64,000 bases of DNA from Odoribacter sp. AF15-53. GTDB taxonomy: Bacteria; Bacteroidota; Bacteroidia; Bacteroidales; Marinifilaceae. The stretch spans positions 378,880-442,879 of the forward strand of contig NZ_QUHC01000004.1 of assembly GCF_003479425.1 (NCBI RefSeq). The letters run 5' to 3'. Under the pieces are notes generated by a model that worked only from the letters and a program-made list of their open reading frames with translations, was not told where the DNA came from and did no database searches. Shown piece by piece: positions 25,049 through 34,660 of this stretch; position 1 is the stretch's first letter, and each line of letters opens with the position of its first letter. The position numbers and the translations under genes were made by a program.

Positions 25049-26293
25049 TTAATTGTTTCTTTTCCCTTTTCTACGTGGGAAAAGTAAATATGCTACAAAG
25101 AAAAGAAGGATAATGGAGTAAACCAAATAAATTCGTTGCATTTGTACCCTTGAATGTATGCAATAAGCGGTTAAGTCAGTGGCCTGTAATTCTTTCATGT
25201 CGGGAACATCTTTTCCGGCCCATTTGTCCAGAATTGTACCTCCGCGAAGTACGATCACGCCGGGATTGGAACGAATCATGGTTTTTAGTTGAATTTCGTC
25301 GACCGTGCAGAACTCGTAGGGAACATGGTTCCGCTTTTTGTAAGCCTCGATATCTTGTTCCGATGAGGCAGTCAGTCCGTAGAAACGAAACCCTTTCTCC
25401 CGGGCGTAATCGGCCAGACGATTGATTGCTGTCTGGTATTTCGCATTACTTTTACCCAAGTTGTAGGCGACGGCCAGAATCGTATGATTGTCGTCTTCCA
25501 GGATTTCTTCGGTGATATTACCCAGTGTCGGGTGCTCGATAACCAGATCGTGTATGGGGGTAACGTATCCCTTTTTAACCAGACGTTCCGAGCTGCTTTC
25601 GTATTCCCAGTTCAACGTGTCCTGCCACGGGTAGTTCTCTTCCGTGAAGGATTGTATTTCCCCGGTCTGCTTATTTTTGTATTTTAGAGTGACCTCGTAT
25701 TGATCCGGTTCGGCTCCTTCCGGTAGTTGCATCCCTTCAGCGATGTTTTTACCGACAGCATAGGGGCGGAAATCCAATAGTGGAAGGTGGCGATAGCTGT
25801 AAATGGAAATACATAGCATACCTATTCCTGCTAGCACGAGATACGAGAATTGCCCGAAAGGTGCGAGTTGTGATTTGAATTCTTTGCGATAGACAAAGAT
25901 CATGATTGTCATCAAGAGCAGAATGATATTCTTCCAGAATGTTTGCCAGTTTGTCAGGATCATGGCATCACCGAAGCATCCACAATCACTCACGGGATTG
26001 GTGAGTGCCAGTACCAGTGTTAGTGGTGTGAAGAATGCCATGAATAATAATGCTCCCCAGGCTAGCCGGGATATCCATAGATTGAATAACAAAGCAATCC
26101 CGATCAGGAATTCGGCTAACGAGAGTGCGAACGAGAAGAATAACGTGGTGGCGTTCATCCAACTCATACCGAAGGCGTTGAAGTAGTCTGTGAACTTGTA
26201 ATCTGATCCCAACGGATCGATTCCTTTCACGAATCCGGAATAGATGAATACTATCCCGACAATAATCCTGCACAGGTTTTTGACGAGTTTCAT
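25049..26293 (-). CDS. DoxX-like membrane protein with thioredoxin-like C-terminus (BT_3928 family)
   Basis: 414 aa. Four to five membrane helices at residues 1-170 form a DoxX-like domain with an internal [12 protein letters not shown] motif. A soluble domain from about 190 to 380 has a thioredoxin-like fold ([32 protein letters not shown]), but the CxxC of thioredoxin is absent there, and a final membrane helix ends the protein. The gene order DUF1599, this protein, tpiA is conserved in Bacteroidota. The redox role is inferred. Confidence 0.82.
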   Translation of the reverse strand: MKLVKNLCRIIVGIVFIYSGFVKGIDPLGSDYKFTDYFNAFGMSWMNATTLFFSFALSLAEFLIGIALLFNLWISRLAWGALLFMAFFTPLTLVLALTNPVSDCGCFGDAMILTNWQTFWKNIILLLMTIMIFVYRKEFKSQLAPFGQFSYLVLAGIGMLCISIYSYRHLPLLDFRPYAVGKNIAEGMQLPEGAEPDQYEVTLKYKNKQTGEIQSFTEENYPWQDTLNWEYESSSERLVKKGYVTPIHDLVIEHPTLGNITEEILEDDNHTILAVAYNLGKSNAKYQTAINRLADYAREKGFRFYGLTASSEQDIEAYKKRNHVPYEFCTVDEIQLKTMIRSNPGVIVLRGGTILDKWAGKDVPDMKELQATDLTAYCIHSRVQMQRIYLVYSIILLFFVAYLLFPRRKGKRNN

Positions 26294-26317
26294 GTGATTA
26301 GATTTCCGAGTTTCTCG

Positions 26318-26857
26318 TTATTCTTGTTCCACGACAAGGCGAATGAGACCGAAAACGGCGTAATTTACCATGTCGAAGTAATTAGCATCGATACCCTCTG
26401 ATATGATCGTGGTACCCTGGTGATCTTCTATTTGTTTGGTCCGGTTAATCTTCATCAGAATCAGGTCCGTGTACGAGCTCACGCGCATTTCTCTCCATGC
26501 TTCGTCGTAATCGTGATTCTTGGCAAGCATCAACTCTTTCGCTTGCTTGAAGTAACTTTGATACAGACGGAGAATTTCGTCCTGTGGCGTGTCGTTACCC
26601 GGTCCGAGTTGCAGTTGGATGAGTCCCATGATCGAGTAGTTGATGATCCCGATAAACTCGGGAACGATGCCTTCACCGACCTTTGTAACACCCTTTTCTT
26701 CAATACTGCGAATCCGGTTCGCCTTGATATATATCTGATCCGTGATAGAGGTCGGGCGGAGTATTCTCCAGGCTGTCCCGTAATCCTGCATTTTTTTCAC
26801 GAAGATATCCTGACATATATCTATCACTTTATCATATTCTTGTGCTGTATTTGGCAT
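26318..26857 (-). CDS. DUF1599 protein with two internal repeats
   Basis: 179 aa made of two similar halves: KMQDYGTAWRILRPTSITDQIYIKANRIRSIEE (about 20-52) and KNHDYDEAWREMRVSSYTDLILMKINRTKQIED (about 117-149). The family is MazG-like in its helical pattern, but its activity has not been established to my knowledge. First gene of the operon leading to tpiA, 24 bp before the DoxX-like gene, and divergent from folP. Confidence 0.85.
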   Translation of the reverse strand: MPNTAQEYDKVIDICQDIFVKKMQDYGTAWRILRPTSITDQIYIKANRIRSIEEKGVTKVGEGIVPEFIGIINYSIMGLIQLQLGPGNDTPQDEILRLYQSYFKQAKELMLAKNHDYDEAWREMRVSSYTDLILMKINRTKQIEDHQGTTIISEGIDANYFDMVNYAVFGLIRLVVEQE

Positions 26858-26958
26858 ACTCTATTTATTTTTGATAATGAAATCTGAAAAATAAATTGTA
26901 ACTTTGAAGTGTAAAAGTAGTCAAATAATTGAAAATTGAAAATTGAAAGTTGAAAATT

Positions 26959-27795
26959 ATGACGGAGATAGTGTTAGAAGGGGAAAAAATTAGCTTGGAG
27001 AGTCCCGTGGTAATGGGAATTTTGAACGTGACACCCGATTCTTTTTATGATGGGGGAAAGTACACGAGCGAGTTGAAGATCATGGAACGGGTGGACGAGA
27101 TCGTGGAGCAGGGAGCAGGGATTATTGACGTGGGAGCGTATTCCACCCGTCTGGGAGCGGCGTTCGTGGATGAAAAGGAGGAGTTGTCCCGGTTGAGTTT
27201 TGCTGTGGAGTTAATCCGTAAATATCATCCGCAAGTTCCGGTGTCTATCGATACTTTCCGGGCTGGGGTAGCAAGAGAGATTAATCATTGTCTGGGCCCG
27301 GTTATCGTGAATGATATTTCCGGAGGAACGATGGATGATAAAATGTTCGAGACGGTAGCCGAATTAGGCGTTCCGTATATATTGATGCACATACAGGGAA
27401 CTCCCAAGGACATGCAGGTGAACCCGCACTACGAGGATGTTGTTCGGGAAGTCCGGGCATTCTTCACGGAGCGGATTGCCCGGTTGAATGCTCTGGGATT
27501 CAATAATATCATACTGGATCAGGGATTCGGCTTCGGAAAGACCGTGGGGCATAATTATCAGTTGTTGGACAAGATGGAATCATTCCTTGATTTAGGATAT
27601 CCTTTGTTGGTTGGGATTTCCCGCAAGACGATGATTTGGCGTTTGTTGGAGATAACCCCGAAAGAAGCATTAAACGGGACAACCGTGTTGAACACGATTT
27701 CGCTGTTGAAAGGAGCGAACATCCTTCGAGTACACGATGTCCGGGAAGCTGTCGAGGCCGTGAAGATCGTGAAGGCGATGAAAATGGGTTTGTGA
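26959..27795 (+). CDS. folP: Dihydropteroate synthase
   Basis: 278 aa from ATG 26959; an upstream TTG (26950) lies in a TTGAAAA repeat tract and is not preferred. Family motifs: MGILNVTPDSFYDGG near residue 22, the pterin-binding IIDVGAYSTRLGA (usually GGESTRPGA; here altered but with Ser-Thr-Arg kept), DISGG and GFGFGKT. It joins p-aminobenzoate to the pterin pyrophosphate and is the sulfonamide target, so it uses the product of the pab genes at 7-8.5 kb. Confidence 0.93.
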   Translation: MTEIVLEGEKISLESPVVMGILNVTPDSFYDGGKYTSELKIMERVDEIVEQGAGIIDVGAYSTRLGAAFVDEKEELSRLSFAVELIRKYHPQVPVSIDTFRAGVAREINHCLGPVIVNDISGGTMDDKMFETVAELGVPYILMHIQGTPKDMQVNPHYEDVVREVRAFFTERIARLNALGFNNIILDQGFGFGKTVGHNYQLLDKMESFLDLGYPLLVGISRKTMIWRLLEITPKEALNGTTVLNTISLLKGANILRVHDVREAVEAVKIVKAMKMGL

Positions 27796-27872
27796 ACAAG
27801 GTAGCCTTCGACAAGTTACAAGTTGCAGGTTACATTTGCCTTTGGCAAGTTGCAAGTTATTTCTGCACTAGC
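27796..27872. repeat. Mosaic repeat, CTTGTAA type
   Basis: ACAAGTTACAAGTTGCAGGTTAC followed by the hairpin TTGCC-ttt-GGCAA and AGTTGCAAGTTA. Same second flavour as at 51650-51720, 17640-17670, 2093-2112 and 12-30. Confidence 0.5.
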
Positions 27873-27928
27873 CAAGGGGTTTGATGGGTTTACCCTGTGT
27901 GTAATATGAGCCTTACGAACTGTATGAA

Positions 27929-28474
27929 CTATTTCAGTTGTTTGTAGAATAGCGGGTGGATTACCTGCCACAACACGATTCCGGCGGTGACGGAAATGTT
28001 GAACGAGTGTTTTGTCCCGAACTGGGGGATTTCGATACAATCGTCGGAAAGGTCCACGACCTCCTGTTGCACGCCCTTTACCTCGTTGCCGAAGATAAAA
28101 GCGTATTTCTGTCCCGCTTGAATGGAGAAATTCTCCAGGGAAATGCTGTTTTCTACCTGTTCCACGGAGAGAATAGTGTATCCCTCGGTTTTCAGTTTTT
28201 GTACAGCATCTATTGTCTCTTCGAAATACTCCCAATCCACGCTTTCCTCGGCTCCGAGAGCTGTTTTATGAATTTCCCGATGGGGTGGAGTCGCCGTGAT
28301 ACCGCAAAGGTATATTTTGGAAAGCCGGAAGGCATCGGAGGTGCGAAACACGGAACCGATATTGTTCAAACTACGCACGTTGTCCAACACGACCACGAGC
28401 GGGAGTTTTTCCGCTTCTTTGTATTCTTCCGTGGAGAGGCGATTCAATTCTTCATTAAGGAGTTTGCGAGACAT
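27929..28474 (-). CDS. TrmH/SpoU-family RNA methyltransferase
   Basis: 181 aa from ATG 28474; the open frame reaches 28528 but that part translates a TTGAAAA repeat. SpoU motifs: LDNVRSLNNIGSVFRTSDAF (motif 1, near residue 30), FIFGNEVKGV (motif 2) and IPQFGTKHSFNISVTAGI (motif 3), the SAM-binding knot. The target is a ribose 2'-OH in tRNA or rRNA; which one cannot be told. 88 bp downstream of miaB in the same direction, thus both act on RNA modification. Confidence 0.88.
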   Translation of the reverse strand: MSRKLLNEELNRLSTEEYKEAEKLPLVVVLDNVRSLNNIGSVFRTSDAFRLSKIYLCGITATPPHREIHKTALGAEESVDWEYFEETIDAVQKLKTEGYTILSVEQVENSISLENFSIQAGQKYAFIFGNEVKGVQQEVVDLSDDCIEIPQFGTKHSFNISVTAGIVLWQVIHPLFYKQLK

Positions 28475-28561
28475 AATAATTGAAAATTGAAAATTGAAAA
28501 TTGAAAATGAAGGATTTTCAATTCCCAATTCTGGTTTATTGATGTTTTTAGTTTTTATCTT

Positions 28562-29899
28562 TTAATTTTTAGTTTGCTCGGCTTTACCTAGCAAGGTGGC
28601 CGGGGTACATTCCGTGACACGAACTTGAACAAGGTCTCCGACTTTTGCCCCGTTGTCCGGGAACACGATCACTTTGTTTTGGCTGCTGCGTCCGAAGAGT
28701 TCGTCTGATTTCTTCTTGGAAATTCCCTCTACCAATACCTCGAATACTTTTCCCACGTCTTTTAGGTTACTTTGGTGAGAGATTTCTACTTGCATGTCTA
28801 TGAGTTCCTGCAAACGACGTCCTTTCACCTCTTCATCCACGTTGTCGGGAAGGTTACGGGAAGCCATTGTTCCCGGACGCTCCGAGTACTTGAACATGAA
28901 GGCGGAGTCGAACATGACTTCTTTCATCAAGGCGAGCGTTTGCTGGTAATCCTCCTCGCTTTCGTCGTGGAACCCGACAAATACATCGGTGGATATTCCG
29001 CAATCGGGAACGATTTCACGAATGGCCCGTATCCGGTCAAGATACCATTCCCGGGTGTATTTCCGGTTCATGTTTTTCAACACGGAATTACTTCCCGATT
29101 GGAAAGGAAGGTGAATGTGTTTGCAAATATTGGGATAAGTAGCTATAGCACGTAATATATCATCATTCATATCTTTCGGGTGTGACGTGGCAAAACGAAT
29201 CCGCATGTTCGGAACGGTTTTAGCGACCATGGCAAGTAATGCCGGGAAGTTTACTTCCTGGTTATCTCCCCGCCAGAGATAAGAATTTACGTTTTGTCCG
29301 AGCAGGGTTACTTCTTTATACCCTTTGGATTGAAGATCCAGCACCTCGTTCACGATACTCCGGGGACTCCGGCTACGTTCACGCCCGCGGGTATAAGGGA
29401 CGATGCAGTAGGTGCAGAAATTGTTGCATCCTCGCATGATGGACACGAAACCGGATATCGCCGTTTCGTCAATACGGGACGGGCAGATGTCTTTGTAGGT
29501 TTCCGTGGTCGAAAGTTCAATATTAATGGCTTTCTCGCCCTTCTCCGCCTTCTCTATCAAAAGCGGGAGATCCATGTAAGCGTCGGGACCGACAACGATA
29601 TTCACGTTCTTCTCTTGTTCGAAAAGAGCCTCGCCCAGGCGTTCGGCCATACATCCCATGATTGCGACGAGTACACGCGGTTTTTTCTTCTTTACCTCGG
29701 AGAATCCCTGAACCCGTCCCCGAACCCGTTGCTCCGCGTTTTCTCGCACGGAACACGTGTTCACCAGAATCACGTCCGCTTCATTTTTTTCTTGAGTACG
29801 TGTGTATCCCTTGTCTTCTAAAATGGCTGCAACCACCTCGCTATCTGCCACGTTCATCTGGCAACCATAAGTCTCTATATAAAATTTCTTTGCCTTCAT
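28562..29899 (-). CDS. miaB: tRNA-2-methylthio-N6-dimethylallyladenosine synthase
   Basis: 445 aa, three domains: N-terminal UPF0004 (YGCQMNVADSE near residue 10 and two further Cys for the auxiliary cluster), radical SAM core with CxxxCxxC (RGCNNFCTYCIVPYTRGRERSR, about 153-174), and C-terminal TRAM domain (about 375-440). Adds the methylthio group to A37 of tRNAs reading U-starting codons. Confidence 0.95.
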   Translation of the reverse strand: MKAKKFYIETYGCQMNVADSEVVAAILEDKGYTRTQEKNEADVILVNTCSVRENAEQRVRGRVQGFSEVKKKKPRVLVAIMGCMAERLGEALFEQEKNVNIVVGPDAYMDLPLLIEKAEKGEKAINIELSTTETYKDICPSRIDETAISGFVSIMRGCNNFCTYCIVPYTRGRERSRSPRSIVNEVLDLQSKGYKEVTLLGQNVNSYLWRGDNQEVNFPALLAMVAKTVPNMRIRFATSHPKDMNDDILRAIATYPNICKHIHLPFQSGSNSVLKNMNRKYTREWYLDRIRAIREIVPDCGISTDVFVGFHDESEEDYQQTLALMKEVMFDSAFMFKYSERPGTMASRNLPDNVDEEVKGRRLQELIDMQVEISHQSNLKDVGKVFEVLVEGISKKKSDELFGRSSQNKVIVFPDNGAKVGDLVQVRVTECTPATLLGKAEQTKN

Positions 29900-30196
29900 T
29901 CCTGATTTTATTTGCGAGGGACAAAGGTAATGAATTTTAGATTCTAAATTTTAGATTTTAGATAAAAGTGGGAGATTGATGCGCGTTTTCGGGATAAAAC
30001 CGGGGTAATCCTCTCTCTCGATGCTTTCAGGATGCATGCCGCATCCTTGTTGCTATATTGGGAATCGGTGATACAACGAAGAGGAAAGGACGGGGGAAGG
30101 AAGAGGGGAGATTATTACCTTGGAATTTCTTCGGAAATACGGTGGGAATAGACTAGAGCTTCCCGTGATTCTCCCTATATTTTCCCCGCTCCATCG

Positions 30197-30300
30197 CTTA
30201 CATCTCTTCGTTATCTCTGGCTTATAGTTTCGTTATCTCTTCCTTCTATAGAAGGGGTATTTGACGATGTTATAAGGAATACATAACGAAGAGATGTGAG
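30197..30300. repeat. Inverted repeat upstream of the capsule promoter
   Basis: Arms 30197-30214 and 30283-30300 match over 17 of 18 bases (core ACATCTCTTCGTTAT / ATAACGAAGAGATGT), with 68 bp between them; further partial copies (CGTTATCTCTTCC at 30231, ACAACGAAGAGG near 30073) lie close by. The 29940-30534 gap otherwise holds only a TAGATTTTAGATT repeat at 29938-29966 and the promoter described next. Whether the segment inverts is not visible; no complete promoter lies between the arms. Confidence 0.6.
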
Positions 30301-30356
30301 CTTAACTATTGGGTAAATATGGATTTGTCGTTTTTTGAAAAAAAGAGTGCGAAAAA

Positions 30357-30388
30357 TTTGTGCGGAACGCAAAGTTAATATACTTTTG
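30357..30388 (+). promoter_or_regulatory. Capsule operon promoter
   Basis: TTTG (30357-30360) and TACTTTTG (30381-30388) with exactly 20 bp between them: a full consensus promoter. Transcription should begin near 30394, giving a leader of about 145 nt before upxY. Confidence 0.7.
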
Positions 30389-30390
30389 TC

Positions 30391-30495
30391 CCTGATCGGA
30401 AGTCTAATTTTGTACTTTCTGTTTAAGAAGTTGCATTTGGAAATAGATCATTTTCATTAATTCATTTGGCAAAGATCTCATTAAGTTAGATCAGG
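30391..30495 (+). promoter_or_regulatory. Leader segment with closing inverted repeat
   Basis: CCTGATC (30391-30397), at the expected RNA 5' end, is complementary to GATCAGG (30489-30495), just ahead of an AGGAGG string. UpxY proteins of Bacteroides fragilis act in such leaders to prevent early termination. An intrinsic terminator is not evident here, so the mechanism may be different. Confidence 0.35.
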
Positions 30496-30537
30496 AGGCG
30501 CAGCTTTGTTCGATAATGAATAAATAAAAATTGTGTG

Positions 30538-31062
30538 ATGCTTAAATTATCTGATAATGAGCTACGTTGGTACGTTGCAAATACTTGTCGTCAGGAAAAA
30601 AAGATAAAACAGAGGTTAAATACCATGGGGATTGAGAATTTCATCCCGTTTCAGCAAATTGCGAGAAAAATTCATGGAGTTGATAAATTAATTGAAGTAC
30701 CGGTTATTCCTAATCTGGTGTTTATTCATACAACTTTGAAGACATGCATGTCTTTAATTCAGGATTACGCTTTTGACATGCGGTATTTAAGGGATCGGGA
30801 GACCGGGAATTTTTTGATCGTTCCCGATAAGCAGATGAATGATTTCATGTTCCTGCTTGATTTCTCGAAAGAGATGGTCGAGGTGGTGAACGAGAATTTG
30901 AAAAAAGGTGATAAGGTACGTGTTATAAAGGGTGATTTCGCCGGGATTGAAGGCGAATTAGTCCGCGTGAAAGGGCATAAAAGGGTGGTTGTAAGGCTGG
31001 AAGGAGTCGTGTCTCTGGCTACAGCATATATTCCTGGTAGTTTTCTGGAAAAGATAGAATAA
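30538..31062 (+). CDS. UpxY-family transcription antiterminator (NusG paralogue)
   Basis: 174 aa from ATG 30538 (a GTG codon directly before it is possible). Residues 5-105 are the NusG N-terminal domain (WYVANTCRQEKKIKQRLNTMGIENFIP) and residues about 120-170 a KOW domain (KGDKVRVIKGDFAGIEGELV). In Bacteroides, each capsule operon begins with its own UpxY, which binds RNA polymerase and lets it pass the leader into the long operon. Position and size fit exactly; the operon that follows extends to 43.0 kb. Confidence 0.92.
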   Translation: MLKLSDNELRWYVANTCRQEKKIKQRLNTMGIENFIPFQQIARKIHGVDKLIEVPVIPNLVFIHTTLKTCMSLIQDYAFDMRYLRDRETGNFLIVPDKQMNDFMFLLDFSKEMVEVVNENLKKGDKVRVIKGDFAGIEGELVRVKGHKRVVVRLEGVVSLATAYIPGSFLEKIE

Positions 31063-31065
31063 AGA

Positions 31066-31797
31066 ATGAAGAATAATTTTTTTCATGACTTGTACATGAC
31101 CATTCGGGAAGTACGAGTAAGGGATTGTTCTGCAAAGTCGTTGTCTCATTTGCTGCATGGCTATTTATCCGTGTACGCTATGGTGCGAATCTCTCCCGGC
31201 TTGGAAAGTGAGTATGGAACTTTGCACGAGATTCACGGGCGGTTGCGAGAGATAGCGGGGGAGTTGTCTAAAGCGGCAAAAGATACTTCTGTTGAACAGG
31301 ATGAACGAATCGGGTATATTGCCGATCTGATGGATGCTTACCAGACTTACTCGGATATGGATTTGTTGGATGAGGCGTTGGATATGGCTTATCAGGTATT
31401 ATCGGTGGATGAGAATGAGGTGATTGTGTTACCGGGTAAAACTCCTAACGTGTGCCGTTTGCTTTGTAATTGGTATTATTTCACGGGAGAAGAGAGAGGT
31501 TTGATGTTAGTGGAAGAGGTAATTAATGATAACGTGAGGGGGAAAAATTTGTTAAACTGGTTGCGAGCGATTGAGAACTTTGGAAAATTGGCTGAGAGTG
31601 GTGTTGTTGTCAAGATGTGGGAGGAGGCTTGTAAACAGGAGAAAGAACAGTTAGAATATGAAGTTATTCATTCTATAACGAGTGGGGAGAGTGAGGGTGT
31701 AGATTGTGAAATTTATTATTTTGAAGTGTTGGCTATGCGGGAATATGAGTTTTTTACTTTATGTGAGCGAAAGGGTTTATTAGGAGATATCCAATAA
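31066..31797 (+). CDS. Unknown helical protein at the UpxZ position
   Basis: 243 aa, nearly all helical, acidic, no membrane segment. Only 3 bp follow the upxY stop codon, so the two are co-translated. In Bacteroides the gene in this slot is UpxZ (about 160 aa), which blocks the UpxY proteins of other capsule loci; I see no clear UpxZ similarity and this protein is longer, with a TPR-like pattern (DLMDAYQTYSDMDLLDEALDMAYQVL at about 88-113). It may be a family-specific equivalent. Composition still resembles the host, unlike the genes that follow. Confidence 0.65.
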   Translation: MKNNFFHDLYMTIREVRVRDCSAKSLSHLLHGYLSVYAMVRISPGLESEYGTLHEIHGRLREIAGELSKAAKDTSVEQDERIGYIADLMDAYQTYSDMDLLDEALDMAYQVLSVDENEVIVLPGKTPNVCRLLCNWYYFTGEERGLMLVEEVINDNVRGKNLLNWLRAIENFGKLAESGVVVKMWEEACKQEKEQLEYEVIHSITSGESEGVDCEIYYFEVLAMREYEFFTLCERKGLLGDIQ

Positions 31798-31928
31798 TTT
31801 AGGTGATGTGAATTGGTTGTATTATTTTATACATAAATATGTACGGTCTAGTTGCTAAATAGATGATTGTGGAGTTTATTTTATTTTATTAAATATTTAA
31901 ATTCCTATTTTATTTAACGTTATTATTA

Positions 31929-33290
31929 ATGCCTGTGATTGATAAAAGAGCCAATAGGTTGCTCTATGGAATAGATTATCTTTTAATTAAAAGTGTTTCG
32001 TTTGTCTTGTGGATAATACGCTATAGTTTACCAACTAAATGGTCTGAGCTTATTTCTAAAGAAGATCGACATATAAATGTGTTGAATAATGTTGTTGGCT
32101 TGACATTTTTTAATGCATTAGGTGGAATGTTACTTCTTTTTACGCAAATCAAATTAGCAAATTATATGGGAGCAGCGCTTTATGGTATTTATTCTTATTA
32201 TCTTGCATTAGGAGAGGTCGGTGCTAATGTAGTGCGTTATGGGCGTGATAAAACAATGTTACGAGAATTAGTACAAAAGCCTGAGGAACAACCTTCACTA
32301 ATCACACATACTTTTATATTAGGGTTGATTAATCTGTCAATTTTCATGATATTGGTGATTATTTTTCACGAATCTCTTGATGTTGTATTTTCACTATCGA
32401 CTTTATTATTAATTTTATCTCCTTGTTTGATTTCATTAGATTTTCAGCCTGTTTATGAGTCGCTTAGTATGATGAGCTGGCATTCCATATATTACTTCTT
32501 ACAAAAAATTTTATTTTTGTTTTGTGTATGGGGTTTGTTGATTTCTGATATTCCAGTTTCCTTGTTTGGCATAGCTTTTATTCTATTCATATCGTGGATA
32601 TTTGTTTTGTTTCTTCAATATAGGGAAATAACATCCCAATTAGGAATTCGTATATTTCGTTCTTTACGATGGAAGAATTTACTTGGACTCTATCGACAAG
32701 GTTTTTTTATTGCGCTGAGTTGTTTGTTAAGTGTTGCTTTTGGACCGTTGATAAGATTGGTACTTAATATGTATGTAGATTCATATGCTGTGGGTGTGTA
32801 TGCTGCTGGATTACAAATATATTCTATTGGGTTATTTTTATTATTACAAATAGGGCGAGTTGGGAATCCGATGATGGCAGAATTAGGAAAGAATAGTAGT
32901 GAGAGAGAAAAAAGATGTTTGTTCGTACGTCGTTATTTATTAATTATGATTGCGTGTGTGTTACCATTTTCTATTGCTCTTTTCTTTTTTCCTGATACGA
33001 TAGTTTGTTCTCTTTTCACTTCAGAGTATGTGGAACTTTCTTCAATGTTACCGATATTTGCAATTTATCTTCTTGTATATTCTATAGGGAATGTGTTTAT
33101 TCAATTTTTAATTGCATTTAGAAAAGATAAAATTTATTTCACAATTTTTTCGATAGGGGCAATTCTTACAGTATTATTTGCTTTTATATTAATACCTTCC
33201 TATGGTGTTATAGGGGCGACATTGGCTTTATGTGTACCTCACGGACTTACATGCTTGGCTTATTGTATTTTTTCCTTGAAATATTTGTAA
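31929..33290 (+). CDS. Oligosaccharide flippase, Wzx type
   Basis: 453 aa with about 12-14 membrane helices and the usual MOP-superfamily layout (NNVVGLTFFNALGGMLLLFTQIKLANYMG near residue 56; ASLAF-like GVIGATLALCVPHG near the C-terminus). It would move lipid-linked repeat units to the periplasmic face. First gene of the AT-rich core of the locus; codon use shifts sharply to A/T endings here. Confidence 0.87.
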   Translation: MPVIDKRANRLLYGIDYLLIKSVSFVLWIIRYSLPTKWSELISKEDRHINVLNNVVGLTFFNALGGMLLLFTQIKLANYMGAALYGIYSYYLALGEVGANVVRYGRDKTMLRELVQKPEEQPSLITHTFILGLINLSIFMILVIIFHESLDVVFSLSTLLLILSPCLISLDFQPVYESLSMMSWHSIYYFLQKILFLFCVWGLLISDIPVSLFGIAFILFISWIFVLFLQYREITSQLGIRIFRSLRWKNLLGLYRQGFFIALSCLLSVAFGPLIRLVLNMYVDSYAVGVYAAGLQIYSIGLFLLLQIGRVGNPMMAELGKNSSEREKRCLFVRRYLLIMIACVLPFSIALFFFPDTIVCSLFTSEYVELSSMLPIFAIYLLVYSIGNVFIQFLIAFRKDKIYFTIFSIGAILTVLFAFILIPSYGVIGATLALCVPHGLTCLAYCIFSLKYL

Positions 33291-33295
33291 CATAA

Positions 33296-34543
33296 ATGAA
33301 AAGGAAATTGATATTTGTGTTGATGATAACAATATATCGTGTATTGTTAGATTCATTATATATTACTGCTATTTCTCCATTTTTTAGTTATGATAGTTTA
33401 ATTATAAATAGAAATGATAGTGTTTACATTGCTTCTTGGGGAATACTTTGGGCTTTTACATGGCTTGTGTATCCATTTTTGAAAAAAGATGCTAATTTTA
33501 CATCTTTTGTTGTGGTTATGTTGTTTCTGCTCAAGGTCATTCCTTTTACATCATTCATTGCATGTAATGCTCAACCTTGGGATTTTATTCTTCTACAAAC
33601 TATTTATTGGTTTCTTATTTTTGTCTTACTTAGGCTTGTACCACCATTTAGAATTCCTAACCTTGGTAGAAATACTTTATTTATAGATGTGGTTACCTTT
33701 ATTTTTATAGTTGTTATCTTTTTTTTATCAGGATACTACGCTCATTTTCGTTTACATTTTTCACTAATGGATGTCTATGATTTGCGTACGGAAGCACGAG
33801 GTTATGATATTCCAGTTATATTGGGATATATTCATAGTGCTGCGGCTAAAGTGCTTCCTTTATTATTGATCTTCTATATTGGACAAAAGAAAAAAGTTAT
33901 TGTGTTATTTATTATTATGGCAATACTTTTAAGTTTTGGTGTCAATGGAATGAAATCAACATTTTTAAATTTATTTTTTTGTTTAGGGCTTTATTACCTA
34001 CATTCTAAATGTTTATTATCTAAATTATCAATAGGATTACTTTCTCTCTGTATAATAGCTCTATTTGAATTTTCATTTATGGGGAGTTATTTCATTTCAG
34101 ATATTCTAATACGTAGAATACTTTATATACCATCATTATTAGATACATATTACTATAATTATACTCTTGAACATGGTCCTCTTTATTTTAATGCAATAGT
34201 AAATAAAATGGATATAGCCTATGTTATAGGTAGTTTTTGGCGTACAAGTCGAACCTGTGCAAATAATGGATTATTTTCTGATGCTTATGTAAATCTTGGT
34301 GTTTTTGGGGTATTTATATATCCTTTTATTTATACTATTTTTTTTAAGTATGCTGAGTCTATATTTAGGGGAAAAGATTATGGGATTACCTTCTATGCGG
34401 CTTTTATTGTTACATATAATATGATTAGTTCTTTTTTTACTGTTTGTTTATTAACTCATGGTATGTTTATTTTATGTTTTGTTGTAATGTTTATGCCTAA
34501 TATGACAAGTACTTCACAATACAAAATAGGATCTCGTCTGTGA
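33296..34543 (+). CDS. Candidate polysaccharide polymerase (Wzy)
   Basis: 415 aa, 10-12 hydrophobic helices with one large extracytoplasmic loop, and no sequence motif, which is normal for Wzy proteins. It follows Wzx after 5 bp. Because a polymerase is required and no other multi-membrane protein is present, Wzy is the natural assignment, but it rests on topology and position only. Confidence 0.68.
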   Translation: MKRKLIFVLMITIYRVLLDSLYITAISPFFSYDSLIINRNDSVYIASWGILWAFTWLVYPFLKKDANFTSFVVVMLFLLKVIPFTSFIACNAQPWDFILLQTIYWFLIFVLLRLVPPFRIPNLGRNTLFIDVVTFIFIVVIFFLSGYYAHFRLHFSLMDVYDLRTEARGYDIPVILGYIHSAAAKVLPLLLIFYIGQKKKVIVLFIIMAILLSFGVNGMKSTFLNLFFCLGLYYLHSKCLLSKLSIGLLSLCIIALFEFSFMGSYFISDILIRRILYIPSLLDTYYYNYTLEHGPLYFNAIVNKMDIAYVIGSFWRTSRTCANNGLFSDAYVNLGVFGVFIYPFIYTIFFKYAESIFRGKDYGITFYAAFIVTYNMISSFFTVCLLTHGMFILCFVVMFMPNMTSTSQYKIGSRL

Positions 34544-34660
34544 TCTTATAAATTTGGATATTAATTGTTTATGGTGTTTGTGATTAGTTTTTTTTAGTAG
34601 GAATATGAAATTTTATTTATTAATCAAGATATTCAAAATAATAAGATATATAATATAATT

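Noticed and set aside
28475..28528. N-terminal extension of the TrmH-family protein
   Set aside because: It encodes only the translated TTGAAAA repeat; the family begins at ATG 28474.
30197..30388. B. fragilis-type invertible capsule promoter
   Set aside because: The complete promoter (30357-30388) lies outside the inverted repeat and no full -7/-33 pair is inside it, so inversion would not switch the promoter direction directly.
31066..31797. Naming this gene UpxZ
   Set aside because: Only the position agrees; length (243 aa) and sequence give no support that I can see.
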